NCBI RefSeq assembly: GCF_963678635.1
Contig: NW_026971650.1
Span: forward strand, 64,001 to 110,411
Source of the DNA: Symsagittifera roscoffensis
Lineage: Eukaryota; Xenacoelomorpha; Acoela; Convolutidae
Direction: 5' to 3'
DNA length: 46,411 nt
Positions 24,801 through 34,998 of the stretch are shown piece by piece (the stretch's first letter is position 1; the number at the start of each line of letters is the position of its first letter). The translations under genes were made by a program, and so were the position numbers. The notes below the pieces were generated by a model. It ran no database searches, was not told the DNA's origin, and was given only the letters and a program-made list of their open reading frames with translations.

Positions 24801-25258
24801 TAAGATTTTGGCATATCAACAAACTTTTTTGTATTTTTTATCATTTATCATCTGAGTTTTTTTAATCTTGATCAAATTAGTAATAAACACGAAAATGTAT
24901 TTTGGTGCAAGCATTTACCCGTAAATAGTAATTGTCAGCTTAGAAAATATCTTTTTGTCTCACCCTTTTCTCTGGAAAAAGATCGTAAAGCGTCCACAGC
25001 CGCACTCTGATACACCGGCATCGTTGCTTTGATCTCTTCGTGAATCACTTGTTCTTCTTTTGTCGGTTCCTCTTGGATCAATAACTCAATTTCTCCAAAT
25101 TTTGGGGTCGAAAATAACGACCCCACCCCCTCAGTGACATATCCCCCGTCCAAGAGGCAAACATGCATGGGTCTACCACAGTCAGGACAATTTCCACTGT
25201 TTGCTAAACTGGACCTTCCTTTTCTGCGCGCTCTTTGTTGGGCGCATGATAAAGGCAT
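15886..25258 (-). CDS. ART-like (PARP-fold-like) protein, complete five-exon gene, copy 2
   Basis: Exons on the minus strand: 25258-24964, 22170-22084, 21080-20900, 16995-16719 and 16047-15886. Together they give 1002 nt, in frame throughout, for 333 aa. All introns are GT-AG (donors GTGAGA, GTGAGA, GTAAAA, GTAAAT). Residues 24-34 form C-PDC-H-C, a possible zinc site. Residues ~60-98 are helical (EEQVIHEEIKATM). Exon 3 holds GGMHYFQP and SGWIRVGLK, and exon 4 holds RYDGNNDWL, EWAVGFHG (H210) and GKGIYFG (Y256). Exon 5 ends with VRPYGLCLK. The HG...GIY pattern followed by a RPYG strand matches PARP/ART-fold proteins of cnidarians, molluscs and rotifers, so NAD-dependent ADP-ribosylation is possible but inferred. 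The exon 4 acceptor at 16995 is chosen because it restores the same junction as copy 1; an upstream acceptor at 17095-17096 would add 33 residues. Confidence 0.75.
17425..17828. mobile_element. MITE with TTAA target duplication (piggyBac-type)
   Basis: Both ends read GCTTAAGC. The TTAA copies are at 17427-17430 and 17823-17826. Inward the termini share GCGGGG and ACAACAGTGCCGA in opposite orientation. Inside the right arm, a ~28-bp CACTGTTGAACAAAG unit is repeated in tandem. There is no transposase. Because GCTTAAGC is itself palindromic, an 8-bp duplication cannot be excluded. The element lies in intron 3 of the ART-like gene. Confidence 0.6.
18266..19190. mobile_element. Foldback element A with nested palindromes
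   Basis: Begins CCCGGGTTGACC and ends in an inverted version (GGTCATTCCGGG), flanked by CG on each side (18264-18265, 19191-19192). The interior has repeated inverted copies of ATGCTAATCATACAATTTCC, including a near-perfect palindrome at about 18449-18505. The unoccupied target GACTGCTCGTATAACAG is present at 18211-18227, so a 2-bp duplication is supported. Open frames at 18389-18718 and on the reverse strand are by-products of the palindromes. Confidence 0.65.
19345..20242. mobile_element. Foldback element B, relative of A
   Basis: Begins CCCGTGTTGACC and ends GGTCAACCCAGG, with TA on both sides (19343-19344, 20243-20244). Its internal layout parallels element A: CATACAATTTCC palindromes at both ends and a shared centre with AACACAACCAA and TGTATGCCT. 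The two lie 154 bp apart in the same orientation. The flanks align to 22990-23160, which lacks the insertion. Confidence 0.65.
21529..21966. mobile_element. MITE with GATTTAAATC core repeats
   Basis: The left end reads CAGGCAAGGTAGCAT and the right end is the inverse of CAGGGTTGCATG. Both arms carry ACCTGATTTAAATC and TTTAAATCCGATTT. CAGGGTTGC-type ends recall hAT MITEs, but no clear 8-bp duplication is seen. It sits in intron 2 of the ART-like gene. Confidence 0.5.
22925..23170 (+). repeat. Dispersed repeat, copy without insertions
   Basis: GACTGCTC, AGGGCAAAGCCCTAAATG and CAATTCAGTTTGAAACGATTTT align with the sequence flanking elements A and B at 18195-18265, 19193-19342 and 20245-20330. 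It therefore shows the ancestral order of the repeat before A and B entered the other copy. Confidence 0.55.
23447..24155. mobile_element. Foldback element C, probably related to A and B
   Basis: Starts CCCATGTTGACC and ends GGTCACGCG. The motif AAGTTGTAAGATAG and its variants recur at least five times in both orientations, giving several hairpins. The flanks repeat CGTTTTGTATTTCTCAAAA on both sides (23425 and 24179). The shared TTGACC end suggests the A/B family, with a different interior. Confidence 0.45.
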
Positions 25259-25288
25259 TTTAATCAAAAACTCCTATTTCGATATCTT

Positions 25289-25527
25289 TCAGCTCACCTT
25301 TTTTCCCTGCTGCATTTAGAGAGCGTTCCAAGTCTTATTACCATGAGATATTTGCTGTAGCTTGAGCAATTTTCCAAATTCTTCGGAAAGATTTGAAAAA
25401 ACCTATACCAAAAAACCGGTATGGAAAATTTCAATATCTGTATTTTTTATCATAGCATAAATTGTCAATTTTTAACAACGAAATATTTTGGTTGAATCAC
25501 AACAGCGTTTAAAAGGTGAGCTGAAGC
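25289..25527. repeat. Small inverted-repeat element upstream of the ART-like gene
   Basis: TTCAGCTCACCTTTT on the left is matched by AAAAGGTGAGCTGAA on the right, about 240 bp apart. This places a possible MITE within some 30 bases of the ATG at 25258, where it could affect the promoter or 5' untranslated region. Confidence 0.4.
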
Positions 25528-26139
25528 AAAGGACGAGATCCCCCTACGAAATAATATTTAACCGGTTATAGCAATCAACACAAATTAGTTATAAAACAAC
25601 AAATTAATTCAGTTAATCAACAATTCATAGCTGCTTCAAACTTGCTCTCAAATATTTGTCGTATTTTTTAAACTTTACAATATGAAGAAAACAATACTCA
25701 GATTTAAACTTCTGGTCAAAAGAAAAAGCACAATTTTTATGCTGATGAACAGTCTAATTTTTCGGTAGAAGCTAGAAATGTTTTGATCACACAAAGACAA
25801 ATTATAAGTTTGCATGCAAAAAGCGAGCTTTTTCGGACGTTTTTGAAGCCATCTGATCTCTGCTCCCTAAATCACTCATGCTTTACTCAATGGGCGAGAC
25901 AACAGCAAAAAAAGCTAGTGCACTAAATATTAACCGATTGGTTAATTGTGACGGAAAAAGTGGAAACCAGCAGCAACGGGGAAAAGCGACCTGTGAGACA
26001 TTTTCAGAGCGCACAAAAATTGAACAGGACCAAATCTTCGAGTATGTGGAACACCTAGCAGTTAGAAACGTACGTTCAATCATCAAGCTACCGCGCATCA
26101 GCGGTTCTGGGACAAGAGTATCACCGGAATGCCACTAAT

Positions 26140-26522
26140 CAGGGGCGGAATAAGGGGGGGTGGGGGCTTTAGTTGGGGGGGGGGGGGGGGGGGGCGGACG
26201 CTCCTTCTTCCCTCAGGGATTCGACACCCTGCCGACCCAAAGGGTCCCCCCTTTGGTACTTATTAAGAAATCCACTTTTGGCCGACCGAAATTTTTCCTA
26301 AGGCACGTTTGGCTCCAATATCTACTAATTTTGAGGGGGGAACGCGCGCCGAAAAAACGCAATTTTTTGGTCAAAATTTTCTAAAAAGTGCCTAAAAACG
26401 CCTTTTTTGACGTTTTTTTTTTCAAATCAATTTGGTCGACCTAAAAAGAAGGTCGTCAAAATTTTCGATTTCTTTTTGAAAATCCGCCCCCCCCCCTCGA
26501 GAAAATCATTGATCCGCCCCTG
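26140..26522. mobile_element. hAT-type MITE with 8-bp target duplication
   Basis: Perfect ends CAGGGGCGGA and TCCGCCCCTG are flanked by identical CCACTAAT copies (26132-26139 and 26523-26530). The 383-bp interior is G-rich on the left and C-rich on the right, with no transposase. The ends and 8-bp duplication are typical of hAT elements. The frame at 26160-26384 is a by-product. Confidence 0.9.
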
Positions 26523-26530
26523 CCACTAAT

Positions 26531-26919
26531 GCTTCACGAAAGAAAGAACTGAAATATTGGGCTACGCTTTTTAATTAAAAAATAAGCTTTCAGCTAGTAG
26601 CCGTTTTACATTTGTTTTGTAATCCCAGTAGTCATTTTAACAACAAAAATTATCAAACCATCAGCAGCAATTTTTGCATCATGGCTGTTCTGTTTATGCC
26701 CATGGCTGTTCTGTTAAAATTCATTGAAAGTCCATGAAAAGGGGGAGGTGACAAAAATATTCAACGGCCAAAGTCAACACTTTAATTTCCGAAGTATATA
26801 AATTGTCGCCAACTGTATTTCAATCAACATAACACAATACTGTTTTAGCACTAACACACTCACTGGATGGCAAAGTGACAGGTTTTTAATGAAATTGGCA
26901 CCAAATTGACAAACAGCTC
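26531..26919. other. Left flank of the Maverick-like element
   Basis: Non-coding, AT-rich. A short direct repeat CATGGCTGTTCTGTT occurs twice near 26680-26715. It shows no similarity to gypsy pol, unlike the right flank. Confidence 0.5.
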
Positions 26920-27760
26920 AGTAGTATGCATATAGTGCGTTAGGATCGGGGGGGGGGGGGGGGTTGTCATACATGGATGACCATTAGGTATAAATCATAA
27001 TGGTCACCATGTATTAAATGATCAGCAATGGTCACCATGTAATAATCCTAATTGTCACCATGTATAATTTTATACCTAATTGTCACCATGTATAATTTTA
27101 TACCTAATAGTCCGCATGTAAAACTTTGGTATATTATTGAGTATTCCCACTGAACGTTGTGGAAACGGAATGGAATTAAGGTTTGGTCGGTGCATGTTTT
27201 CCCTTCTAAAGTTTGGAGGTATTGGCTTGTTTACATGTAAAATGACGTTATATACCTATTATATGCAATCAGTTGAACCTAATGCAACCAAACTATATGG
27301 TATATAGGAAAGCACCAGATTTTGGCAGCGTAGCTTAACTGTTGGCTCCGGTGAACGATTTTCTTCAAAAATGCGTGTTTTATTGCTGAATCTCGAAGAG
27401 AGGAAAATTCGTCAATTGCGGCGGCCGCCACCTCTATTTAGGCAAAAACTAATGATCAATTTGACCGAAATAAGAATGAAAAATTTCTTTAAGCCAACTG
27501 AAGGTAAAAAACAAAGAAAAATTATGGAACACTGAAAACTCTAAAATAATGAAATTGGCTTGAAAAGTTCGACATTTCCATTTTCCTTGTCTACAGGAGA
27601 CTGAAAAAACGTCTGAAATCTATGACAAAAGCTTTGATTTTAGAAAAGGTTGAAAGAGCTAATAAGTTGAAGTGGCTAAAGATCTTGAAAAACGAGAACA
27701 CTGATGAAAGCAAAAAGTGTCCATTAATTTTGCTGCAGCCATTTCTAAGACTTGCATCTA
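26920..27760 (+). repeat. Left terminal inverted repeat of the Maverick-like element
   Basis: Matches the reverse complement of 44532-45367 with scattered substitutions and small indels. The outermost part includes a G-run (about 18 G versus 7 on the right). This is followed by a subterminal series of GGTCACCATGTA and TTATACCTAAT units. The innermost shared words are CCCATTAATTTTGCTGCA and TTTCTAAGACTTG. The open frame at 27622-27891 begins in the repeat and is not supported. Confidence 0.9.
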
Positions 27761-28197
27761 CCACTTTTTATATGAAAAAGGAAACAATTTTCGGGGCTTC
27801 TAGAAAACGTTTAGTACTTACTATTAACTTTATTGTGCTAACCGAATTTTTAAAAAGATGCATGTTCCTACAAACTCTATGGTCTTGGTGAAAATAGATA
27901 TGAAATGAAATGGTTGAATTACACACACAATCTTCTAAAACGAGTGTTGTTTAAATGCACCAAAAAAAAACAATTTTGTGTCAATTCCAAAATGGAAACT
28001 CTCAAAACCGTTCCAGATAAAATAGTATAACGCAGAACCAAAGAGCAGATTTGAAGTAACCCGCCATTACCCAACTGTGAACAAACGTGGAAAGTAAGTA
28101 TAATTTAGTACTCTAATTTACAACATTAAACTTTGTATTCAACTTGAATCAAACATACAACCTTAGAGTTTTTTTTGTTTGTTTTGCGTCTTTCTGA
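27761..28197. other. Non-coding stretch after the left repeat
   Basis: AT-rich, no supportable frame or motif beyond an A/C microtract near 27960. Confidence 0.5.
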
Positions 28198-28640
28198 CTG
28201 CGGTGCTGAGTCTTCAACTGCTTCGCGGTCGAGGTACCATTCATCGTCTGATGACGAAGAAGAAGTGACTGTATTTGGATCAACCAAAACGAAGAAGAAG
28301 TGACTGCATTTAGATCAACCAAATCAACGCTTTCAATATCACTCTCAGCAATTTCCGTGACACGAATTCTACTTGGATCTAGAGCTTCATAGCTGGTGAT
28401 ACTTTTTAACAGGTCTCTCAACGATCGGTTCGGTTGAGTATTCAACACATGAAAGCTATCTTCTGACCCATAATTCATATCCTGCGTGAAGATTTCTTCT
28501 TGGTTCGAGCTCTCCTGATCTCAGTCGACTATCTCATCTTTTTCCTCGCAAAAATTTCAGTCAAAAATTTCAGCCAAATCCACAATCTTAATCTTTGTGG
28601 TAACTGGTGCTATTAGTTTTCAGAGGCGAGAATTTCGATG
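28149..28640 (-). pseudogene. Acidic protein fragment, unit 1 of a tandem duplication
   Basis: From about 28620 downward one minus-strand frame encodes an acidic, polar protein (TTKIKIVDLAEIFD, NFCEEKDEIVD, DQESSNQEEIF). It continues with SEDSFHVLNTQPNRSLRDLL and ends near SLLLRHQTMNGTS. Two TGA codons interrupt the upstream part, each after Asp. The ATG at 28478 begins a 109-aa open piece. I do not recognise the family. Inside, GAAGAAGAAGTGACTG is itself doubled. Confidence 0.35.
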
Positions 28641-29555
28641 TTATTTTTATGAGTTAGCAACCGTTGAGTCACCTTTGTGATTTTTTTAGCAGAATGCTTG
28701 CATGTAGCCAAAAAAAAACTGATGCTCACTAATCATTTTACCTTCAACTGTTTTTTAAACTTACAATGAAAATTGAAAGTGAAAAAAAGGTATGCATCCT
28801 TTTCAGAAGACCCCCCACCCCTCATTTAAAAAAGGTGATAATCATTTAATCTACCCCACCCCCACCCACAGTTACACTGCGGTGCTGAGTCTTCAACTGC
28901 TTCGCGATCGAGGTACCATTCATCGTCTGATGACGAAGAAGAAGTGACTGTGTTTGGATCAACCAAAACGAAGAAGAAGTGACTGCATTTGGATAAACCA
29001 AATCAACACTTTCAATATCACTCTCAGCAATTTCCGTGACACGAATTCTACTTGTATCTAGAGCTTCATAGCTGGTGATACTTTTTAACAGGTCTCTCAA
29101 CGATCGGTTCGGTTGAGTATTCAACACATGAAAGCTATCTTCTGACCCATAATTCAAATCCTGCGTGAAGATTTCTTCTTGGTTCGAGCTCTCCTGATCT
29201 CAGTCGACTATCTCATCTTTTTCCTCGCAAAAATTTCAGTCAAAAATTTCAGCCAAATCCAGAATCTTAATCTTTGTGGTAACTGGTGCTATTAGTTTTC
29301 AGAGGCGAGAATTTCGATGTTATTTTTATGAGTTAGCAACCATTGAGTCACCTTTGTGATTTTTTTAGCAGAATGCTTGCATGTAGCCAAAAAAAACTGA
29401 TGATCACTAATCATTTTACCTTCAACTGTTTTTTAAACTTACAATGAAAATTGAAAGTGAAAAAAAGGTTGCATCCTTTTCAGAAGACCCCCACCCCTCA
29501 TTTAAAAAAGGTGATAATCATTTAATCTACCCCACCCCCACCCACAGTTACACAA
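28198..29555. repeat. 679-bp tandem duplication
   Basis: Unit 1 (28198-28876) and unit 2 (28877 to about 29555) start with CTGCGGTGCTGAGTC and end with CCCCACCCACAGTTACAC. They differ by few substitutions and by short indels in A and C runs. Both carry the same stop codons in the minus-strand frame, so decay came before duplication. Confidence 0.9.
28846..29320 (-). pseudogene. Acidic protein fragment, unit 2 of the tandem duplication
   Basis: Second copy of the frame described in unit 1, with the same TGA interruptions. The 103-aa open part (ATG at 29157) ends in the C-rich junction sequence, so its last residues are artefacts of the duplication. Confidence 0.35.
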
Positions 29556-29880
29556 AAAACCTGAGTCATCAAAAAAAACTTTCACTAATAAAAAATTTTT
29601 TTCACCAAAATTTTTTTTTCAAAAATGAAAAAAAAAAAATTTCAAAAATTTTTTTTCCAAAATTTTAAAAAAATTTTTTTCCATTTTTTTTTAATTTTAA
29701 TTTTGATGAAAAAAATATTTAACAAAAATTTATTTATTTCTTACCAAATTTTTTTTTTCAACAAAAATTTTTTGAATTTTTTTTTTTCAAAAATTTTTTT
29801 GTCGAATTTCCCAAAAATTTTTTCCAATTTTTTTAAAAGAAAAGTTTTCGATAATTTTTTTTTTAAATTTTTTGAATATA
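29556..29880. repeat. A/T homopolymer low-complexity tract
   Basis: Short A-runs alternate with long T-runs (AAATTTTTTTTTC-type words) over ~320 bases. The Phe/Lys-rich frame at 29625-29924 is an artefact of composition. Confidence 0.9.
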
Positions 29881-30727
29881 CATGTAATCCCTTAAACACC
29901 GCTCTTTCCGAAACTGATTACTAGAGAATTGTGATAAACTACGTAAATGGTATGCTTGGAAACTGAGTGGGTAAATGAACTTTCTTAATTTTAGATACCA
30001 AACGGGGAAGCTAACAGACTTAAATTGTGATGGAAGTTTTGTTGGCCTAAGAATTCTAGAGTGATTTTTTAAAACCGTAAATCTAGTGTTGCAATACTTT
30101 TTTGAAAACCCGGAGAGACCTGATCAAGAAAATTTGACTTCAGCAAAATTTGAGCGGAGTAAGTAAGCAAAAAATAGCTCTAAAATTTCAACTGATTCTT
30201 TCCTAACAGGTTGCATATGTCTGAAACATTACTCTTACTAAACAATCTCGATAAAACAATTGAATTGGTCTCAACATAGTTAGTATGAATAAAATAAACA
30301 AGTTTGTTTAAACAGAATATAAGTTTAACAATGATAGTTTCTGATCGTTCTTTGATTTGAGACTCCTTGATTGTTCAATGACAAGTTCAAAGGCATTTTC
30401 TTCTAATTGATTCTCGTTTGCTACAACGTATGACATGGTAGTAAATCTTATATTTAAGTTTTGCCGTTTTCCTCAATCAATTCTGGAGAACCTGATAACA
30501 AAAAACAATTGATTACAAACTGAAAACTGATTATTTAATTTTGTTTTGATTATTCGGAATAGACGCAAAGGTTTTTGAATTTATTGGATAGTAAGGAAAG
30601 ATAAAAGCAAATTATACTTCACAGAAAGATTGGCTATTGGGCCCCCCTTCCTCGCCGGGAAGTATTGTCCACTCAAAAGGTGGGGGTCGCATCAGGGAGC
30701 CACCACTGACTCTTTGTCGCCCGAAAA
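29881..30727. other. AT-rich non-coding stretch inside the element
   Basis: No recognisable gene or repeat until the GC-richer segment that starts near 30640. Confidence 0.5.
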
Positions 30728-31324
30728 CTAGCAGAATTCGGCGGCCTCCGGATATTCCTCCACAAGTGCCTTCAATCCAGATCCATCCTTCAGTGCTCGC
30801 TTTACCTCCATCTGAAACCATGCCACATGCTTGTTGACTACGTCGTCTCGTGAGTACTGCCGTACTTTGACGAAGTCATCAAAGATGACTTTTTTCTTGA
30901 AGGATTCAAGAAACACCTGAAGAGAGTACCGATGAAACGGTGCGCCTTCACACTTCTCCATCTAGAACTGGAAACATTCGCTCCTATAAGAAGTTGCTTT
31001 CTCAACTTGGTCTCTGAACCGCTCCCAGAATTCCACCGTCATTGTTTCCACCTTGTCCTTCCAGAGCCATGTCTCCGTTCTTTGCAGAAAGTGTTCTGCT
31101 CCTTCTTCGTCAGGACACTCTTCCAACTGAAGGAAGAGATCCGTAGATGCCACAAACAGTTCGGGATGTGGCACATCCCAAGCCCTTCTGTATAAGACAC
31201 TCTCGAGGTACGCCGGCAGCCGGCAGTAAGTCGTCTTTTTTACAAAATTGTAAAACCGCCATAGGCGATTTGAAAGTTCAGCTTGGTCGCTAAGACCAAA
31301 AGCAATTTTTGAACTGGTAGACAT
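30728..31324 (-). CDS. Unrecognised protein, split by a TAG-ATG junction
   Basis: One minus-strand frame runs from the ATG at 31324 through 120 codons to a TAG at 30962-30964. It resumes at once with an ATG at 30961 for 77 more codons. The combined length is about 198 aa. The sequence is rich in Trp, Glu and Phe (LWRFYNFVKKTTYCRLP, FLQRTETWLWKD, EFWERFRDQVEKA), looks helical and soluble, and has no signal peptide or recognised domain. The segment is clearly GC-richer than the rest of the element. It may be an accessory gene with a nonsense mutation, or two adjacent short genes. The coordinates cover both parts. Confidence 0.5.
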
Positions 31325-33880
31325 TTTCAGGAAACTAACTTTCTTTTATGAGTGGGTTGAATCAATGAATTTTGTCCTGACTATTTTAGTTTTGGTGCAG
31401 TTTCAATTTGGGAGTGGAGACTGATTTATTAGCTTATCATGTTGAGAAACAAAATATCGTCTAGCAACGGTTTGAAAACTATAAATAGAGAGGTCAACTT
31501 TTGCATATTGACACTAGTTATCGCAATCACAAACATATTAGACGAAGGCAACTAAGAAGTTTATGTCTATGATTACTTGTTAACCCGTGAACTTGAACCT
31601 TATAATGAAAAATGTGAACATGGTAAAAAAAAGTTTTATTCCACCCGTTAAACTATGACAGCATTAAAGTTGTTACACCCTGCTAACAGATTAACGCCTA
31701 CTTAAACAGAGCAGTAAAAGTTATATCTAACTCTTTTTATTACTAGAGCTTCAAACTAAAAATTATTCTGAAGCTACGTCGATATCTTTAATCTATGTGG
31801 CTGAATACAAAATTTCATGAAATGTTGCAATTCAACGCTATGGAGAGAGATTTCAGATTGAAAAAAAATATGGTTTTTCGAACGCTGAAAATGATTTTTG
31901 AATGATTGTTTTTTTATTTAACAAAGACATAAAGATTAAAATTATAACTGATGCTACTGACTTTTCGTATTATAACCAATGCTGCTAAATTACTATGTTG
32001 AAAAAGTACTAAATTTTGCCCATAACCAAGAAGGTTAGCAAAAAAAAACTGCAGCTTGTATAAACAAAAATAATGAAACACTTGAACTTTTTCATTTGAC
32101 AAGCTATATCAACACGTTAGTTCCAGCAAAATCGTCATGATATCTCGAGAATTTTTGACTTTTGAGATTTAATTATGAAGGCAAAAACAAATTTAATATT
32201 TGTTATATGGTGTATAAGTCTTCCTGAACAAGCTACAACTTCTTGTTATCTGAAAAATATTTTATTTTTGGACTTGTTTATGAAGATAAAAGTTGTTTAG
32301 AATAAAAAATAACATTTAAAAATTCCTAATTGCTTTGATAGAGTCTATGATTGAGTTTCACATTCCAAAATGTACGTCTCGAAGTACGGAATATTTTGAA
32401 AATTCAATTTTAAACTGAGCATGTCACAACACATGATAGATCCTAAATATCCCAGTTGTCATGGGGACAGAATATTCTATAAAAATGTCAAAATTAGTAT
32501 CAAAAACAGTTGAAATGATGAATAAGTAAAGCAAAAACTGAAAAATGACAGTTTTTTAACTTTCCAGGCGCATTGTTATCAATGATGTCAATCACGGAGC
32601 GGTCGCACGGTCCATGTCATCATGAATTTGTCTCAATTGTCTTTCGATTTGAAAAAAAAGTCCGAAAAAATACTTTTCTGTAAAGAGAAATTAGTTTGAT
32701 GTTTTAGGGGGGATTAAGGGGATTAGCGTTTTTCTCGAAGACTATTGAAAAAACATCTACTCCCACAATCTCATTAGTCGTGCCCCTTAATGCACTTTCA
32801 TAATAACACCACTTGCTCATAATAAAAAATTGCGTTTTCTGGTTGAAAATCGCATTTTTTCGGAAAAATGAAAAAACGATGAGTCATCAATTAAAAAGTT
32901 TGATTTTTATTATTTTTCTCAAATATTTAGCATGATGATGAATACTTGTATTTTTTTCAACATGATCATTTTTGGAGACATCAGTATCGATGATCAAATG
33001 GTAACTCCAATTTGTAGAAAAAGAAAAAAATTAATGCTTTTTTTCCTTTTTGTAATTGAAAAATCAAATTTTTAACTAAAAACATTAAAAAAATAATTAT
33101 TTTTATCAAAAAGTTGGTTTTAAACATCGTTTATACTATTTTTCATTATGTTTAATTTGTATGATAACTATTTGAATAAACATATGACAACATAAGTTTT
33201 CATCCAAAATTATTTTTTTACAGTTTTTTTTTGACGTTAATTATCTTTTTTCAAAAAAGTTAATTGATTTTTTTTAATCTTGTTTTCTAAAAATTACCAT
33301 ATATATGGATGCTTTTCAGTTTTTTCTCAAGATCACTTATGTAAATAAGAACTTCAATGTTAATATCTTAAATCCTATTTGTGGAAAAATTGAAAATATG
33401 TTGGGAGTCCAAATATGTTGGGAGGCAAATATGTTGGAGTACTCAACCGGCATATTTGCATTTAAAATTTTTGTAGTGCTTGAATTTTTTTGTTTGTCTG
33501 TAAAATAACAAACTTGGAGTTGGTACAATTTCCAATTTCATGGTTTTGTCTAAAAAGTTTGGGTCTTATGTTATATTGGCTTAGTTTCCTCATGTTGAGT
33601 TTTTATGGTTGCGTTTTTAGACGGATTTTTTGGTGTTTTTTTTTTCAATTTTAAATCTAATTGATCTACCAGAACTTTACTCTAACTTTAAACGTAAGTA
33701 TAGATACAAACAATTTTTTTAAATAGTTCCATTAGTTCCTTAGTCAATTTCATGAAAGACCCAATCGTGTGATAATTAATGAACAAATACAAGATACAAA
33801 GTCAAATTCAATTTTAAAGTTAAATTATTATACACAATAAATACAAACAAAAATCAAAAAACTCAACCTCAGTTTCAAAG
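31325..33880. other. AT-rich stretch without genes inside the element
   Basis: About 2.5 kb with only short frames. I looked for DNA polymerase B words (DTDS/YGDTD, SLYPS, KxY) in the long frames of this stretch and found none. It is possibly filler left after loss of a polymerase gene. Confidence 0.5.
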
Positions 33881-34545
33881 TTATATAAGGTCCAAATACT
33901 CCTGCGCTTTCTCTAGTGTTGTTAACTTCCTTTTTTTCTTTGGCGCTAGACAGAGAGAAGGGGTTAAGTTTTCCATGTGGTTGCTCACAGTAGCCTCAGG
34001 GGTACGCTTTGGAGTTGAGCAACCCGGTTCGTCAAGCCATGGTGATACTACAGGGGAAGGATCAGCTTTCGGGGTAACTACTGATGGTGATTCAATCTGT
34101 TCCATTCCCCATAAACGATCAAAAAATTCAATTTCTTCAAAGTATTCTAACTGGTTTTCACACATCGGAATAACATCACAATCGTATTTATACAAATTTT
34201 TTTTACTGGTTTTGATAAAGTTGAAATATCAACCTGAAGAGCAAGAGGCTCGTCAGGATCCGTATATTTACCAGAATTTGTAAGGTAACTCAAATACTTT
34301 ATATTCAGTTCTTCGTCTTTCTTTGAAATTTTTAAGGAAAGTTTACTGAATAAATGTAAAAAATTTTTGGGAATCATAACGTGATGAGTACAAACCCACT
34401 CATCAGAATTGAAACTTTTTTCTTCGTTAATTATTGCTACAAAATTACCGTGCACGGTTTCACAAAAAATGGTTCTTTCGTGGTTGGAATATCCGGCAAT
34501 ATTATAACAAGGCATTTTTGAAGAAAAGTTGGAAGAAAATGACAA
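33881..34545 (-). pseudogene. Unrecognised early-type protein with NLS-like tail, frameshifted
   Basis: Two minus-strand frames overlap around an A8 run near 34197-34204. The upstream part (ATG 34545, or 34515) reads MPCYNIAGYSNHERTIF, then DEWVCTHHVMIPKNF. The downstream part reads YDCDVIPMCENQLEYF and ends in a Ser/Pro/Thr-rich tail with PKKKRKL, an SV40-type nuclear localisation pattern. A one-base difference in the A-run would join them into about 220 aa. It is the only minus-strand gene in the right half, divergent from the gene at 34999. Its function is unknown; nuclear action is inferred from the tail alone. Confidence 0.55.
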
Positions 34546-34998
34546 ACGTAACGCGGAGAGAAATGAAACTGAAATGAATTGTGAAAACGCCTCAAGAGAT
34601 TAAAATAGGGATTGGTTCTTCTAAAATTAGAAATTTCAAGACCTCCTATGTAGTTTTTAATCAGTTTAATAAGGGAGGGCGTGTAAAACATTTATGTTAC
34701 CTTGCGTGGTATTCTATGTTTATCTAAATTGCATTCAAACAAATAGCTTGTATCAAAAATAACGTTTAAACATTGTGACCTTTAACACCCATTAAAATTC
34801 TTATTAGTTGTACATGCACAAAATACTTATCCATTTGAACTAAATTGCAATCCAATATCTTTGCGATATAAAGTACATGTGTATATAAATTAAAATAGAT
34901 ACAACGCTTTCTTTTGCAGACATATACAATCAATCGGAACCATTCATTTCTTTCTATTCAGTTTTGAATCAAGTTACTTTGAAAATTTACTCGTTACA
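34546..34998. promoter_or_regulatory. Divergent intergenic region with a TATA-like box
   Basis: This 450-bp AT-rich spacer separates the minus-strand gene from the plus-strand block. TATATAAAT near 34881, about 120 bp before the ATG at 34999, is a plausible TATA element. No other element is recognised. Confidence 0.3.

Noticed and set aside
27622-27891. 89-aa frame at the inner end of the left terminal repeat
   Set aside because: The frame leaves the repeat into unrelated sequence and the right repeat does not keep it; no recognised motif.
29625-29924. Phe/Lys-rich 99-aa frame
   Set aside because: Entirely due to A and T runs in the low-complexity tract.
31325-33880. Possible DNA polymerase B remnant
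   Set aside because: Read by eye, no frame shows polymerase motifs; a profile search would be needed to exclude a highly decayed copy.
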